The position numbers were made by a program, and so were the translations under genes. A stretch of 64,000 nt of DNA from Chloranthus sessilifolius (lineage: Eukaryota > Streptophyta > Magnoliopsida > Chloranthales > Chloranthaceae): assembly GCA_021018995.1 (NCBI GenBank), contig CM037587.1:16121366-16185365 (forward strand), in the 5' to 3' direction. The stretch's first letter is position 1, and each line of letters opens with the position of its first letter. Positions 10,681 to 22,470 of this stretch are shown piece after piece. The notes below the pieces were generated by a model. It did not search any database. It saw nothing but the letters and a program-made list of their open reading frames with translations, and was not told the DNA's origin.

Positions 10681-12537
10681 TGTAGCGACCCGAAGTCTCA
10701 CAATGGTCAATTGTAAGATTTTAGGTCGTACCATCTCATATCATGATCCATAAAAAAATATTATAAGGCACTTAGAGCACCTTAAACAGTGGAAGGAAAG
10801 ATTCAATAAGCATTAAGGAATCATAAAAAAACCTACGATAATCATCTTATTCCAATTATAAAGTCTAACATACTTAAAAGTTTAAAACATTCTTAATAAA
10901 CTACTAGCCGATCATTTTCTCATCCATTTGGAAACAATATGATATCAAAAGAAAATAAATGGCTAAGCTATAAAGCCTTCATCACCATCCATCTTAGGTT
11001 CCTGAACACTACGTGCAGTCTCATCACCATAAGCTCATACATTATCCTCAGCTACACTTGTCTCATCTAGACACCCACATCAATAAGGGGTGTAAGTTTA
11101 CACTTATATGAATCAGACATGCAATCCATTAAAACATGAGATATCAATCATCGCAATATAAATGTTTCTATAATTGATGAGTGTGTATTTGTGGCATGCA
11201 TAATATCAATAAGCTAGAAGAAACTGAAACGTGACATGAAAATCATTATCGCATTAGTTTATCATTTCTTTTAAATTCCTATTTTACCCATTCTTCTCAA
11301 GACATTGACTTTTAGATTCAGTCCCTATCATGAAGTTAGGTCTAATTGATCACATGTTCATTGCCTGTTAGACTTCGTCCCTATCCAGACGTTGGGTCTA
11401 ATCATGCTTATATTCAATGTTCGTTAGACTCCGTCCCTCTCAAGAAGTTGGGTCTAATCGAATATGATCATTGCTTAACATTTCACCATATTCACAAATG
11501 TCTTTATCATACAATTCGTAAATCATTATAAAAGAGCTGAAAAAGGACACAGACATCCGTCCTGAGTCCAAATCAGTGGAACTTGTCTACCCATAATCGA
11601 TTCGATCAATTTCTCTCGGAGGGTTTTCAAACAATTATCGATCAGACTTGATCGATCAATTGCAAGACTCGATCGCTCGCTTCCAACTTGTGAGCAAACC
11701 ATGAATTATCGTCTAGAAATCGATCGATCAATTTTCAAACTAAAATGATCGATTTCAACTCTAGACCACTCCTCAAAGTGTCTCAACTTGCACTGTGGGA
11801 TTAACCTGATTTTTAGACAAAAACATCAACATCGAAGCATTGATTATAGCATGCATCACATCTAATTATACCATTCATTATTTATACAATAAAAGCACTA
11901 ATTAACATGAAACTCATATTTAAATCGATACTTAAAGTTCCAAGGGAAAGCATGATTTCTCCATACCTAGATCGATCTTATCTCTGCGATTCAATCGGGT
12001 TCCTCACCACAACGATGACCCTTGAAGGATGCGAAGGCCGCTTGAGAATCAATGGAAACATTTTGGCAATCTTTCAAAAAGAAAAGTTCTAGAAAATGAG
12101 AATCTAGAATCTCTTCTCTAAGGTCTCAAGGGTTTCTTACGAGAAGAACCTCTATTCTTAAGAAAAACTCTAAATGAGATTATGATTTAGGGTTTGCCCA
12201 TAATACCTTTTAACTTATTAGGGAAATATTCAGTGTTACGCTAACACACCATAGAAGGATGTATAGGCATTTACTTTAAGGTCTAAAATAAAGGTTTAAA
12301 ACCTATATATTAAAGTTCGATCCTTTGACCTCTTGTCTCTAACTCAAGCCTTTAACCAGTAGATTATCACATAACTTGTGTCAATTAATGACAGAAATAA
12401 ATATAAGAGTTCGAAAAACCAAAAAATATATTTTTAATTAAAACATTTGGAAATATCAAAGCATGCTGTGTATATATACTATTAGGCATATATACAATAA
12501 TAAGGTGTATCAACGCAATAAAATTTAGATCACTACA
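10681..12537 (-). repeat. 5' LTR of the Tekay-like element
   Basis: The minus strand begins TGTAGTGATCTAAATTTTA and ends GGGTCGCTACA, giving canonical TG...CA ends; the iMet-type primer site is immediately adjacent. Between about 11590 and 11760 it holds scattered palindromic GATCGATC and TCGATCGA motifs like those in the other LTRs of this window. Confidence 0.75.
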
Positions 12538-12540
12538 TAG

Positions 12541-13226
12541 GCTCTCTTATTTATAGACTTATAAGAGGACGATTAAAAGAAATCAGGACTCTATCCTGGG
12601 CAAACTACATACTATAGAATTTTTCTAAAACTAAATTTCCTAACACATATTCTTTGTTTAGAACTCCTTTTACATGGAGATCTTTCTTCCTTTTATTCAG
12701 CACCATGATCTCGCAGGACTTCTTCTAGAATCGCGATTTGCATGGATTGTTCAGCTATCTTCGTGAATTACAATTATGCATGATATTGCACCATCTCACA
12801 ATGGTATCGTGAGTCTTCAGAATTGTCTCATGCAACTTTATTAGCAAAATCATGATTACGATTGTAGACTGTGCAGTGTATTTCCTTCTCGTAATCCTTT
12901 TTCGTTCTTTCGTAGGCTTCTCAACGCTCTCGTACTGCTCTTGATGCTTTTGTGGTGTAATCGTATGCTTTACAATTCTTCAGCTATTCTATTGCAAGAT
13001 TGTGATTGTGGACTTTCTCTGTTTTGATCGTAGGAGTTACGATCCTACTTCGCTCGTATGGGTGAGATTTCCTCTACGATTTCTGAGTCCTTTTGCAAAG
13101 ATATTCCTTTTCTTCTTCTTTTATCTACCGATCTAAATATCCACTATCAAGGAGTTATTAGTATTAAACTGTGGACTAACAACACTCAATTAAGGGTATC
13201 AAAGTGGTAAAATCTGTGAATGATCA
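12541..13226 (-). repeat. Athila-type LTR fragment
   Basis: Related to the LTR at 1735-3175. On the minus strand it starts TGATCATTCACAGATTTTACC, includes a segment equivalent to the 'cccttaa(c/t)t(t/g)ag' start region, and reaches the TATA-like region (CTTATTTATAGA near 12547). There it is cut by the Tekay-like LTR. It is diverged and incomplete. Confidence 0.6.
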
Positions 13227-13299
13227 TTAACGCTTTAGTAAGAGCATGATAAAGCTCACTTATTCAATCGGCGTTGATATTCTAATCATAACAGATATT

Positions 13300-14060
13300 T
13301 GATTCAATCATTTAATATAAATGGACATCATACCTTGCTTTTCAGCATCTCACCAATAGTGTAGCCTTTTATCCTCAATTGTGCCTTCTCTTCCCATTTC
13401 AAAAATAGCGGGAAATGATTCTTAAAAGGCATTCAGTAGGTGTAATTTCTAGAATCAGCTCATAAGCCTACCATTGAAGTACACAAATGCATCCATAAAT
13501 GTTGTATGTCTTAAGCAGCCTATCCATTTCGGTCGCCTTTCTACTCGTGATTATATACTCAAGCAAGTCATGGTACACATGGAGACCCCACAAAGTTTTA
13601 TTGAAGTTCTCTACGTGGTCGATGAGGTCGACATGCTCTTCCGCCAGTTGATGATGGGACCTAGCAAAAAAAAATGTACACGAGATAAATAGAAGAGAGC
13701 TTTACGAAGTCATTGTCACTTTATGCTCGCTTTATTCCAAGGTTTATATGGGCTCGGACAATTTTCCCGCTAGGCACTCCTCGAAAATACTTGCAGTGAA
13801 TGGTTTCTGCTTCCGGTGGTTTAGTCGAGGGGGTGTACTGTTTGGGCCCAACTATGGAAAGGCCCAGTATTAATGCAATGTCCATCTTCCTAAGATAGAC
13901 ATCACACTTCCTGATTCGGAAGTGATTTTTTTGAACCCAGAAATTCAATATCACATCGACAACATCTCCATGAAATCCCACACCCTTTGGCATTTGGAAT
14001 ATTCCACCGAAGATTGATGCCCTCAGTAACTCCTTTCTCTTTGAGCTAGATTAATCGCAG
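13300..14060 (-). pseudogene. DUF1985/PMD-like mobile gene, decayed
   Basis: The minus strand encodes SIFGGIFQMPKGVGFHGDVV, then VILNFWVQKNHFRIRKCDVY and MDIALILGLSIVGPKQY. Further down come DLIDHVENFNKTLWGLHVYH and a short segment YGCICVLQW.AYELI. These resemble the N-terminal regions of plant DUF1985/Ulp1-associated and plant-mobile-domain proteins, which travel with Mutator-like elements: an 'FRI...DIALILGL' block followed by an 'FN..LWG' block. The pieces fall in separate frames with intervening non-coding stretches, either introns or decay. The downstream end runs into the LTR fragment at 13226. No protease or transposase domain is visible, so function and exact family are uncertain. Confidence 0.4.
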
Positions 14061-14212
14061 TGCTTCGAAATGCCGCTAGGGGAACATTTGAAAATAGCTC
14101 ATTATACTACCATTTCAATGGTCAACAGTTGATATAAGATGTTAATTCTGGCAAAAAAAGGAAAGGTGAATCACAAGAATAGACTGATGGAGGGAAGTTG
14201 TTAGAGATATAT

Positions 14213-14254
14213 TAGAGCGATAACGTGCCAATAACATAGCGTTATCGCTCTCAT
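14213..14254. other. Short hairpin GAGCGATAACG...CGTTATCGCTC
   Basis: Eleven-base perfect inverted repeat around a short loop in otherwise unassigned sequence between the decayed minus-strand gene and the fold-back element. The surrounding 14061-14714 shows nothing else that I recognise. Confidence 0.45.
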
Positions 14255-14714
14255 ATCAAGCGTTAACGCTTTAATATACAATCGAATATAGATCGTTGAA
14301 AGAGGAAAAAAAATTCTACAACAACAGTGGATATTTTAATTTGGAACTTACAGATCTGGTAGAAGGAAGATTGTGAATTGGAGCGTCACCGCCTTCCAAA
14401 CCACTCGCCTTTGCTCTCCCTCGCACGAAAAAAAAAAAAAAAGAGTAACAAGTAAAAGCAAGCAAGCAATTTTATAGCTTTTACGACTATTTATTACCTT
14501 AATGGTATTTTCGGGATGTATTAATAGCTAGCGTTCCTACTCGACTTGGAGCTGGTCGATTTGTTGAAAAGTGAAACTAGAGGGTCTCTGTCACGTAAGA
14601 TGAATCCAATAGGAACGATTCTAGAAATTTCCCTATTTAAAACCCAACGATTCTTTTATTCCAATACCCCACAACCACCATGTTTAAGGCGTTTTGAAAT
14701 TTTTTTTTATATTG

Positions 14715-16480
14715 TTGACGACCTTAAATCAAATCATGGAGATTATCCCAATCTTGGGAAAAATAGATCTTGAGATCTGATCAATCACATAATTTATCAT
14801 TTTATCACAATTAACTTAGTGATGCTAGGACTTAGTTTGCTACTAACAAGTTGATGATGTGCAGATATTAAATAAAATAGTAAAAGAGAGCCAAAGTATT
14901 AATATTCATCAAAATAAACTCAAAAAATAATAAAAAGACAATTGAGCGTAAGAAGATGATTTGCCACCTATTGAAAGCTGAGAAATCGCATTTTACAATT
15001 GAGCGCTAATACTGAAACTAAAGAAGAGAAAAATGAGAAATCGTAATTTACTATTCTTAAAAAGATGATTCTTCATAAAGCGATAAAAGAGTAAAAGGCG
15101 ATACAGAAGAGAGAGATCGTTCATTATAGAGAATTGTCCAATATGAAAGTCATGGGAGCTGAAGAAAGAGATAATCGTGATTTACGATTACGATTATAGA
15201 AGCTTTCCTGTTACTACTGTTGCTGCTAATCACGTGAAAATTTCCACCGCCATGAACATAATTAGAAGAATCTTGAATTAGAAGTTTGGATAATCACAGA
15301 TCTGAGAAATTGATGAAGAAGAATCTTAAAAGGACTCTACTACTACTATCAAGGAAAGAAATTTGGAACACATCAAACATCCAAAAGCAAGGAAGAATAA
15401 AATTAGAATTAGAGTTATATTAGGAATCTTTTATTTTATTAGTTTTTGAAGTTAGAATGAGATCTCTGTAAACCGACCTTTATGATCTATAAATAAGAGG
15501 GCTTGGCATAGGAATAATCATCGAAGAATTTTACAGCATCAACCGATAACTGAGGTTTGTATTTTTTCTCGATTAAAGTAATTTAGGATTTACAAAGTAA
15601 AATCGTTCACAGTTCTCTGAGGTCTCGCCTGACAACCAAGGCAGAGGAAGCTGAAAGATCAACCCTTTGGATGGTTCTACTTTCGCTTTCTAGTTTAGAT
15701 TTTATTTTTATTTTTTAGTTTAGATTTTATTTGCTTTGTAAACATCTTCGAATTTTGATTTGAATTGATGACTCAGGTTGAAGTTTACAAACTAGTGTAA
15801 CAGTTTTACTTTTTCATCTTCAATTTTCTTGAATTTGATTGATGCCTAGATTTTAGGAGATTGTTGATTAGATTAAATCTATGTTGAAGAATTTTAGTTT
15901 TTGATTGGCAATCAAATTCTGGAAGGCTACAATACGGAGAAACGGTATTTTAAATTTACAAACATCCGATAGCTGAAGGTTGAGATTGACAACCTCAATC
16001 TGAAGGAGGATTTGGATTTATTTTTATGCAATTAGATTAAATAAAACATTCTTTTATTCATATTCTCCAGTAATTTAGGACTTAAAAGATAACGATAGTT
16101 TTTAAAACAGGAATATAAAAATCTATAAGAAGATAATCACTTCTTCGTGGAATCGATCCTATCGCTACGCTATAATTTCCATTATGAGCTTTCAATAAGT
16201 TAAGGCTTGATTTTAATTTAAATATATACATACTATAAGCCAGTCAAGATCATGGCCGACAGATCAAACAATCATATATTGATTCCACATGGCACATATC
16301 CCCAAAGTGACCATGATTATGGGCGTTATATAAGTAGAGTTCTTTGGTCACTTTTGGGGATGTGTTCCATGAGGAATCAAATATTTGATCATCTGATAGG
16401 TGGGCCATGGTTTGAATACCAATTTGCCAAAGATTGAGACAAAAAATGATCTTCATCATTTGCTTCAAGGCAGTCAATGG
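14715..16480. mobile_element. Fold-back element copy 1, split by a solo LTR
   Basis: The left part (14715-14777) reads like other copies of the fold-back family: 'gttgacgaccttaaatcaaatcatggagat...cccaatctt'. The right part (16247-16480) continues with 'catggc...ccacatggcacatatccccaaagtgacc', then the reverse arm with 'ggtcacttttgggga' and 'cttcatcatttgcttcaagg'. The break lies exactly at the AGATC target duplication of the solo LTR. The family is described at 53692-54085. No coding capacity is visible. Confidence 0.65.
14778..16246 (+). mobile_element. Solo LTR (Athila-like family) with target duplication AGATC
   Basis: It begins TGATCAATCACATAATTTA and ends in CA. It is flanked by AGATC at 14773-14777 and 16247-16251. 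It is a full-length inverted copy of the LTR at 1735-3175, of similar length, with shared segments such as 'aacttagtgatgctaggactta' and a TATA-like 'ctataaataagagg' near 15488. No primer site or internal sequence follows, so it is a solo LTR. It landed inside a fold-back element, which is therefore older. Confidence 0.88.
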
Positions 16481-17270
16481 TGTTAGCAGTGAAACCGTCA
16501 GTTCAAGAGACCGAATCTTTGGTTGCAAATACTTGTACTCAATGTTTAAGATTATAAAGCAAGAAGGAAGTAAATTATTTCTCTCAATTACCCATAATAG
16601 AGGATTCCAACCATCATTATTTTGGTAGAACCCAGATTGCAAATAATGGTACCCAATTACCGCCCCCTCCATTTACTTAGGTGCTCCAAGAACTTATTTT
16701 CGGAGAGATTTCCCTCACAAGGGGCTCCACTATAGTGTGGAGCTATACACTCACATATAGGGTGTATAGGCTCTAGTATAAATAATTAAAAAAAATAAAC
16801 AATATATTGCACATAACAAGGTTTGAACCTAGAACCTAAACTTCACAAAAAATTAATTCAACCACTACAGCAATTCAGTAACACATGTAAAAAAATAAAA
16901 TAATTTAATACATATATAATTTTTTTAAATCGAAATAATGCATACGTATTTTACAAAAGGTATTAAAATTATTAAATAAAAAAATGTTGGGTCTTCACCC
17001 TTCATCATCAGAATATGTTTGACATCTTCGATAGTGTCATGGGCTTCCAGCGATGTACTGCCACATCCTCCTACTCTTTGGAGAATGACGACGAGGATGA
17101 TCTACCGGTAGTCATCATTTGTTGGAATTTTGTATTAGGATAATTTTGTTGGAACGACCTAATTGATATGTATATGTTTTTCATTTAATTCGCATCTAAT
17201 TTAGTTTGTAGATATTTTTAATAAATCCAATTTTCTCATACTTACTTAATCGATATGTATTTTGTCCTTT

Positions 17271-17327
<57 letters not shown>

Positions 17328-17989
17328 CTACGTGATATTTTATGCTCTAATGTTCACTAGAATCTTCTTCTTTCTACCGTTTAATTGATTATATATATGA
17401 TTTACAATCTATTAGCCGTTAAATCAAAATTGGTAAAAAAAATAGGTAAAATATATTCAACCTCACATCGATTAGTTGCCGATCAAATTTGAGTCAAATC
17501 TAAGTACGACACATAAACCGATGATTAAATAGCATTTCTACAATCGTAGCACAACCACCTATTGAACCGATTCTGATATTTTCTAAGAGGACCTTAAGAA
17601 CGAAAGATTATGACCTTTTATGGAAAAAACTAAGAATCTGAGTAACTTAAGAACGCATCTAAGAAAAGCTATGAATCTGAGTCTGCTAAGAATCTGCAGG
17701 ATTCTGAGTTTTCAAGAATCTGAGCTTTTCTAAGAAAAGCCAGGAAACACCTAAAAGAGCCTTACGGGAGCCATTACTTTACTTTGAATTTTGGGGACAT
17801 GTCCCAAGTAGAAACACGATCTAAACTATTTGATTTGAAGGTCTTAATTCGAAGATCTTTGGTGCAAAATATTAGCATGAATGGCAATGACAGCCTATGA
17901 CTGCTTTCAATCAACCGTGGCACATGATCTAGCATTCAAATGCACGCTTTCCCCCTAATTTTTTTTCATTAAATCTAGGACTAACAACA
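16481..17989. other. Intergenic, nothing recognised except simple repeats
   Basis: AT-rich sequence without a supportable gene. Between about 17590 and 17750 the phrase AAGAATCTGAG recurs about five times with variants, and 'tctaagaaaagc' occurs more than once, suggesting local duplication. Confidence 0.5.
17276..17324. repeat. (AT)n microsatellite
   Basis: About 49 bases of uninterrupted AT dinucleotide repeat. Confidence 0.95.
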
Positions 17990-18295
17990 ATTCTGGCTTT
18001 AGCCCGAGCCTAGCTCGTCCCACTTTCGGTTGGGTTTGTGCTTTAAATAAAATGCTCTAGCCCGAACTGATCTAAGTTGACCCAGCATTCATTTATTTTA
18101 TGGTTCGAGCCTATTTTTTAGGTTTAAAAATAAATAGGCCAATCAAAATGCAGCAGGGTCGACCAAGCCCGACTAAATTAAGGAAAAGGCAAGTTGGCCC
18201 AAATTATGGCCTGAACCCAGTTCTAATCGAATTTGGGCTGAAATAACAAGCCCGAGTCGAGAAGAACTTGGGCCCACCCCTACCCATTTTCTACT
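17990..18295. repeat. Possible hAT-type non-autonomous element fragment
   Basis: The right end reads GGGCCCACCCCTACCCA, the reverse of the 'TGGGTAGGGGTGGGC' start seen at many plant hAT-type miniature elements. The interior repeats 'gcccga' phrases (AGCCCGAGCC, AGCCCGAACT, AAGCCCGACT), as in such elements. The left end is not clear, so this is tentative. Confidence 0.35.
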
Positions 18296-18467
18296 CTAGT
18301 TGGTTTCGGCCCTGGTTTTTTGGGGAGTACCTTTATTTCTACTCACAGATTCTTTCGATCCACCACCATAAGTGGGTGCATGACTGAGGCAAACCGAATC
18401 TTTCCTTCCACGCACATATTCAATTCTTTTTACTAACATTCGAATCCACCCACCGAAATCTTTAGCT

Positions 18468-18632
18468 ATACACCCACATCGTCTTCTTCCCTCTTCCTGC
18501 TTGCGCCATATTTGAATTTCGTACACCCACATCGTCTTCTCCAATCATCTCTTCGCACTGTGCAACGTTAGGAAGGGTTTTCATGGCTATACGAACCCTT
18601 TTTGGACTCGTGGCTGTACACCCACATCGTCT
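18468..18632. repeat. Dispersed repeat TACACCCACATCGTCTTC
   Basis: The 18-base phrase occurs three times (near 18469, 18521 and 18617), twice next to 'ttccc/tcc'. Shorter forms (TACACCCAT) occur near 18684 and 18811. The interval between copies is not constant, so this is not a simple tandem array. No gene is supported on either strand from 18296 to 18860. Confidence 0.6.
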
Positions 18633-18879
18633 TCCCCAATTTGTTTCTCACGCTGCAAGAACATGAGGAACGGAAGAACTCTGTACACCCATCCATACCT
18701 GTAAAGAAACCCTCTGAGTTTTTGTTAGGATTTATGGGGCAACGACAGTCAACTGTTTGAGGTATTTTTAATTTTTTAATTGATTTTTTAACATATTTAG
18801 TTGATTGTACTATACACCCATATAGGGTTCGTTGATTGCTCCACATATTTAGTTGTTTTTATATTTTGAGTACCTTTAA

Positions 18880-18962
18880 ATCCACCAAACAAATCTTTGA
18901 GTTTACCCATAGTAAATACAATGATTTGGTTAAACTCAAAGATTTGGTGGGTGGCTTTGAAT
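18880..18962. repeat. Small inverted repeat
   Basis: AAATCTTTGAGTTTA on the left and TTAAACTCAAAGATTTGG on the right form about 16-18-bp arms, with an extended partial match (ccaccaaac / ggtgggtgg) around a 28-bp loop. It is probably a small fold-back or the end of a mobile element lying before the PMD gene. Confidence 0.55.
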
Positions 18963-20326
18963 ATTCTCATTTTTTATTGTGGTTCCAAATAAATCGTTGA
19001 TAATGTGATTGGATTGATACGAGGTGTGTGAAATGGATGATTTTCGTAAACAACCTACGACTTTCTACAGAAGAAGGCTTACAAAAGTTTGAATTGAAGA
19101 AACATCCGAAGAGATGCCTTTTGAAATTGTTGTTGACAATTCATGAATTTTAACAATAGTTGTTGAAACTGCATCTGTAATGACAATGATATCTAAATCT
19201 TCGAGTGAAGTCCTATCTTTATTAGATCCAAAGATGCAAGAAGGGAGAATATTATAAGAGAGTGGAGGAGGGGAGTGTGGTTGAACGGAGGGTGGAAGAG
19301 GTTATTTGAGAGGGTAGTGTGGATGATGTGACAATAGAGAGGAGGGTGGAAGAAATTTTGGAAGAGGGGAGAATGGATGATGTGGTAGTAGAGGGTGAAG
19401 GTGAGAGAGTGGAAGTGGGTGAAGGTGAGCAAGCTGAGAGGGTGGAGGAGAGAGTGAAGTGGGTGAAGGTGAGGGAGCTGAGGGGGTGGAGGAGATAGTG
19501 GAAGGCAAAGAAGAAGCAACTTGAGTTCCAAAAAAGAAGAGAAAAATGCAAGAGGTGGACGTTGACCCAGCCCAAACTAGAGTAGAGGATAATGTGGTAC
19601 CATTTCTCGGAGGCCCTACGAACACTTCGCTTCTACGATGATATAAAAATCATGTTGCTCACGATCTATGGGGTAACAAAGTAAGTAAGCAACAATAGTC
19701 AATTCATATAATGTATTTTTCTTTTGTATTTAAAATATATGTACATAATTATAAATTTCTTACTAATTTTACTGTTGGTTGATGTAGGATCGAGGAATAC
19801 TTCGTTGCATCCAACATTCAGCCAAACTCGATGCATAGTCCATCATTCAAACGTCCTGCAAATTTAAAAGTAGGATCAAGATGGCAGGATTTTGGTTGCT
19901 GGCTACGGTTGCATTCAAGACCATCAATCGTGACTTAGTATATGCCTTGGCAGAGAGATGGCACCCTGAGACAAATATATCTCACTTCGTTACCGGTGAG
20001 ACGATATCACTCTCGATGACGTGAAGCATCTCATTGGCTTATCTGTAGTCAGCAAGGTAGTTATTATAAACCTTTGTAGTACAGCTAAATTGGTGGTCAC
20101 ATGTGCTCAAGCATTTGATATTAGTATCAACTAGTGATCGAAGAATTGAATTATAAAGGATGTAAGGGGAAAGCTTTTCGCTTGGAATGGTTGTGTGCTC
20201 GTTTGAGCAAGACGGTGTATCTGATGATCAGATTGACTATGTTATAAGGGGATACATTCTTTACCTGCTAAGTTGCACAATCCTTGCTGATAAATTAGGT
20301 AATATGGTGTCGGCTCGATACGTAAA

Positions 20327-22470
20327 TGTAGACAGCCCCATTTTGCCCTCTCGGAGTATACAAACTTGTTTGGTCATCCTTTGACCTTGCCTGTGATCTC
20401 CGAAAAAGGACTAGCTTTCTATTAAGACTTTAAAACCCTAATACGGGGACTATACACTGAAACAATAGTACATGGTTGAGACCCAGGCTGAAACAATAGC
20501 TCTGTGGCTCGAACCTAACTCAAACTTAGAAAAATCTAGAATTATGCGCGCGTAACTCGATTGCACGCCCCATGGGTGAAGCGCAATTGGTCCCTCTTGG
20601 ACAAGGATTTCACTTCTTGAGGACCGCCTTAGACCTTGATTATGCGCCCCTCTGGGAGCGTGTAATCACATTACACGCTTTGTACCTTGTGTGTAATTAG
20701 TCCGTTTTGGACTGACCTTATACCTTTCTAGAAATCGCCTAAGACATGATTGTATGCCCTATCTAGAGTGCGCAATCGGAATATGCTCCTCAGCACAAGC
20801 GCATAATTGATTCCCAAGCGAACCTGGTCTCTAACTCCCTAGACCATCAAAATTCCCCTATTAAACACAGTTGGCACAGTATTTAATTAGATTGTGCGCA
20901 CAAAACCATGTGCACACAAAACCATGTGCACAATCGGTCTAATTAGACTAGGACTGGGATACCCGACTGAGCCAGTCAACCGATCACTCATTGAGTCAAT
21001 CACTAACTCAAAGTGATTGAGCGCCTGAAACAGGGTGCATAATTCAATTGAGCGTACCAGAAAGGGCGCATAATTGAAATTTAACGACCAATTGACCGCA
21101 CCTCACAGGGCGCACAATTGGCCAAATACCTATAAATAGGGCCCACCACCTCGTCCCAAAAGGACATCACAATGCAGTCAACAATCGAACTTTTGAGTTC
21201 TTGCTTCCAAGCTTAGGACTTTGAGATTTCTCTCTGCGGCCCTGGCCTCAGGTATACTTTTCTTTTGGTTTTTAATTTTTTTAGTTCTAGTTCTTAGTTC
21301 TTGTCCTTAGTTCTAGTCTTTAGTTCTAGTTCATAGTTCTAGATCATTGGTTCTAGACTCTAGGTTCTTAAGCTTTTAGTTCTAGATCTTAGATTTTAAA
21401 TCTCTTTAATCCTTAATTTTTACTTTTTTCCCTGATTCTAGCTCGCAGGTTTGAGAACCAGTTCCTCTTTTTTTTTTTTTTTTTTGTTCTAGATTTAGGT
21501 TCTAGCCCTCTAGTTCTAAAATTTTAGATCTTAAATCTAAGGTTTTAATCTAAATTTTTAGTTTTCTTATTTTAGTCCTTAGTTTCTAGAATCAGTCCTT
21601 AATTTTAGTCTTAAATTCAGTCTTAGAATTTCCATTTTTAGTTCTAGAATTTTAGTTCTAATTTTTGACTTGATTCTCGATTTTCAATCCGTAAGTCAAT
21701 AATTTCATAATAAAAACTAGTTTTTCAATCCATATTATTACTAAAATAATCTCTAGCCACCCGATTTGTCCAAGGGAGCTTACGGAGGGTACCCGGGAAT
21801 GGAGCCAATCCTCCTTAGCATAGCGGGCCCAAAACTCCTTTTTTTATAATTCTAATGAAATTAGGTACTTTAATTAATTAGAGTTTTGGTAGAATTACCC
21901 TACGTAATTTATTTAACTATAGTTTTAATAAAATTAGGAAGATTAGTATTTCTAGTAAAATTAGGAAATTAGTTAGAATCCCAATTAGATTATGATATAA
22001 TTAGATTTTTATTCGAATTAGGATAGTAATTAGACTTTTAGTCAGATTAGGAGACCTAGTTGGATTAGGATTCCCCTGATTAATTAGACCCCAAATAAGA
22101 TTAGAGAAAATTAGAGCCCCGGTAATCATAGCGAGAGTAGGAAAGGTAAAGTAGTTAGAAGGAAATTAGGAAAACTAGCTTGACTAAACTTACAAGCGAC
22201 CCAGTGCTGCTGATATCGGTCAGCCAATGATTCAATAAAGAGAACAACCCATATCTCCACCCCGGAAAGCATGATCAGTGATGTGTTGCAACGTCAATAA
22301 ATATCTGCAGATGACGATCTCAGCGAACTAGGTATTTTCCTTAGATTTACCTCTTTATTTTCAATATTTAATTACCTCTAAAAACACCGCCTTTACCAGA
22401 GTCCACTTGGACCGAATTGGGCCACTCTTTCAGGAGACCAAAAGGGACCTAGAAAAAGCGCGTACTGACA
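20327..22470 (+). mobile_element. Solo LTR (Tat/Ogre family) with target duplication GTAAA
   Basis: It starts TGTAGACAGCCCCATTTTGC and ends GCGCGTACTGACA, flanked by GTAAA at 20322-20326 and 22471-22475. It is homologous to the LTR at 4560-6122 but longer by about 0.6 kb. The TATA-like CTATAAATAGGGCCC lies near 21130. U3 carries repeated 'attatgcgcc' and 'gcgcataattg' motifs. Downstream of the TATA, 21265-21670 is full of TAGTTCTAG-type repeats not seen in the other copy. No primer site follows it. It sits within the PMD coding sequence. Confidence 0.88.
21265..21670. repeat. TTAGTTCTAG-type repeat array inside the solo LTR
   Basis: At least fifteen copies of TTAGTTCTAG and variants ('ttagttctagt', 'tagatcttag', 'ttctaggttct') follow the TATA-like box by 130-540 bp, in what would be the R/U5 region. 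The other LTR of the family lacks the array, so it expanded in this copy or was lost in the other. Confidence 0.75.

Larger units (their letters stand above)
6123..12537 (-). mobile_element. Tekay/Del-like Ty3/gypsy element, 5' two thirds (fossil, nested)
   Basis: On the minus strand the parts are, in order: LTR, iMet-type primer site, gag, aspartic protease region and the start of reverse transcriptase. The rest of pol and the 3' LTR are not seen; the element stops against the Tat/Ogre LTR. A 2.5-kb solo LTR of another family sits inside its gag. It is broken, with several breaks, and predates both the solo LTR and probably the Tat/Ogre insertion. Its own LTR cuts into an Athila-type LTR fragment, so that fragment is older still. 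Confidence 0.75.

Noticed and set aside
19193-19625. Three overlapping minus-strand open frames rich in S, P, H and L
   Set aside because: They are antisense to a low-complexity acidic leader of the PMD relic (GTGGAGGAG-type repeats) and overlap each other; no real protein features.
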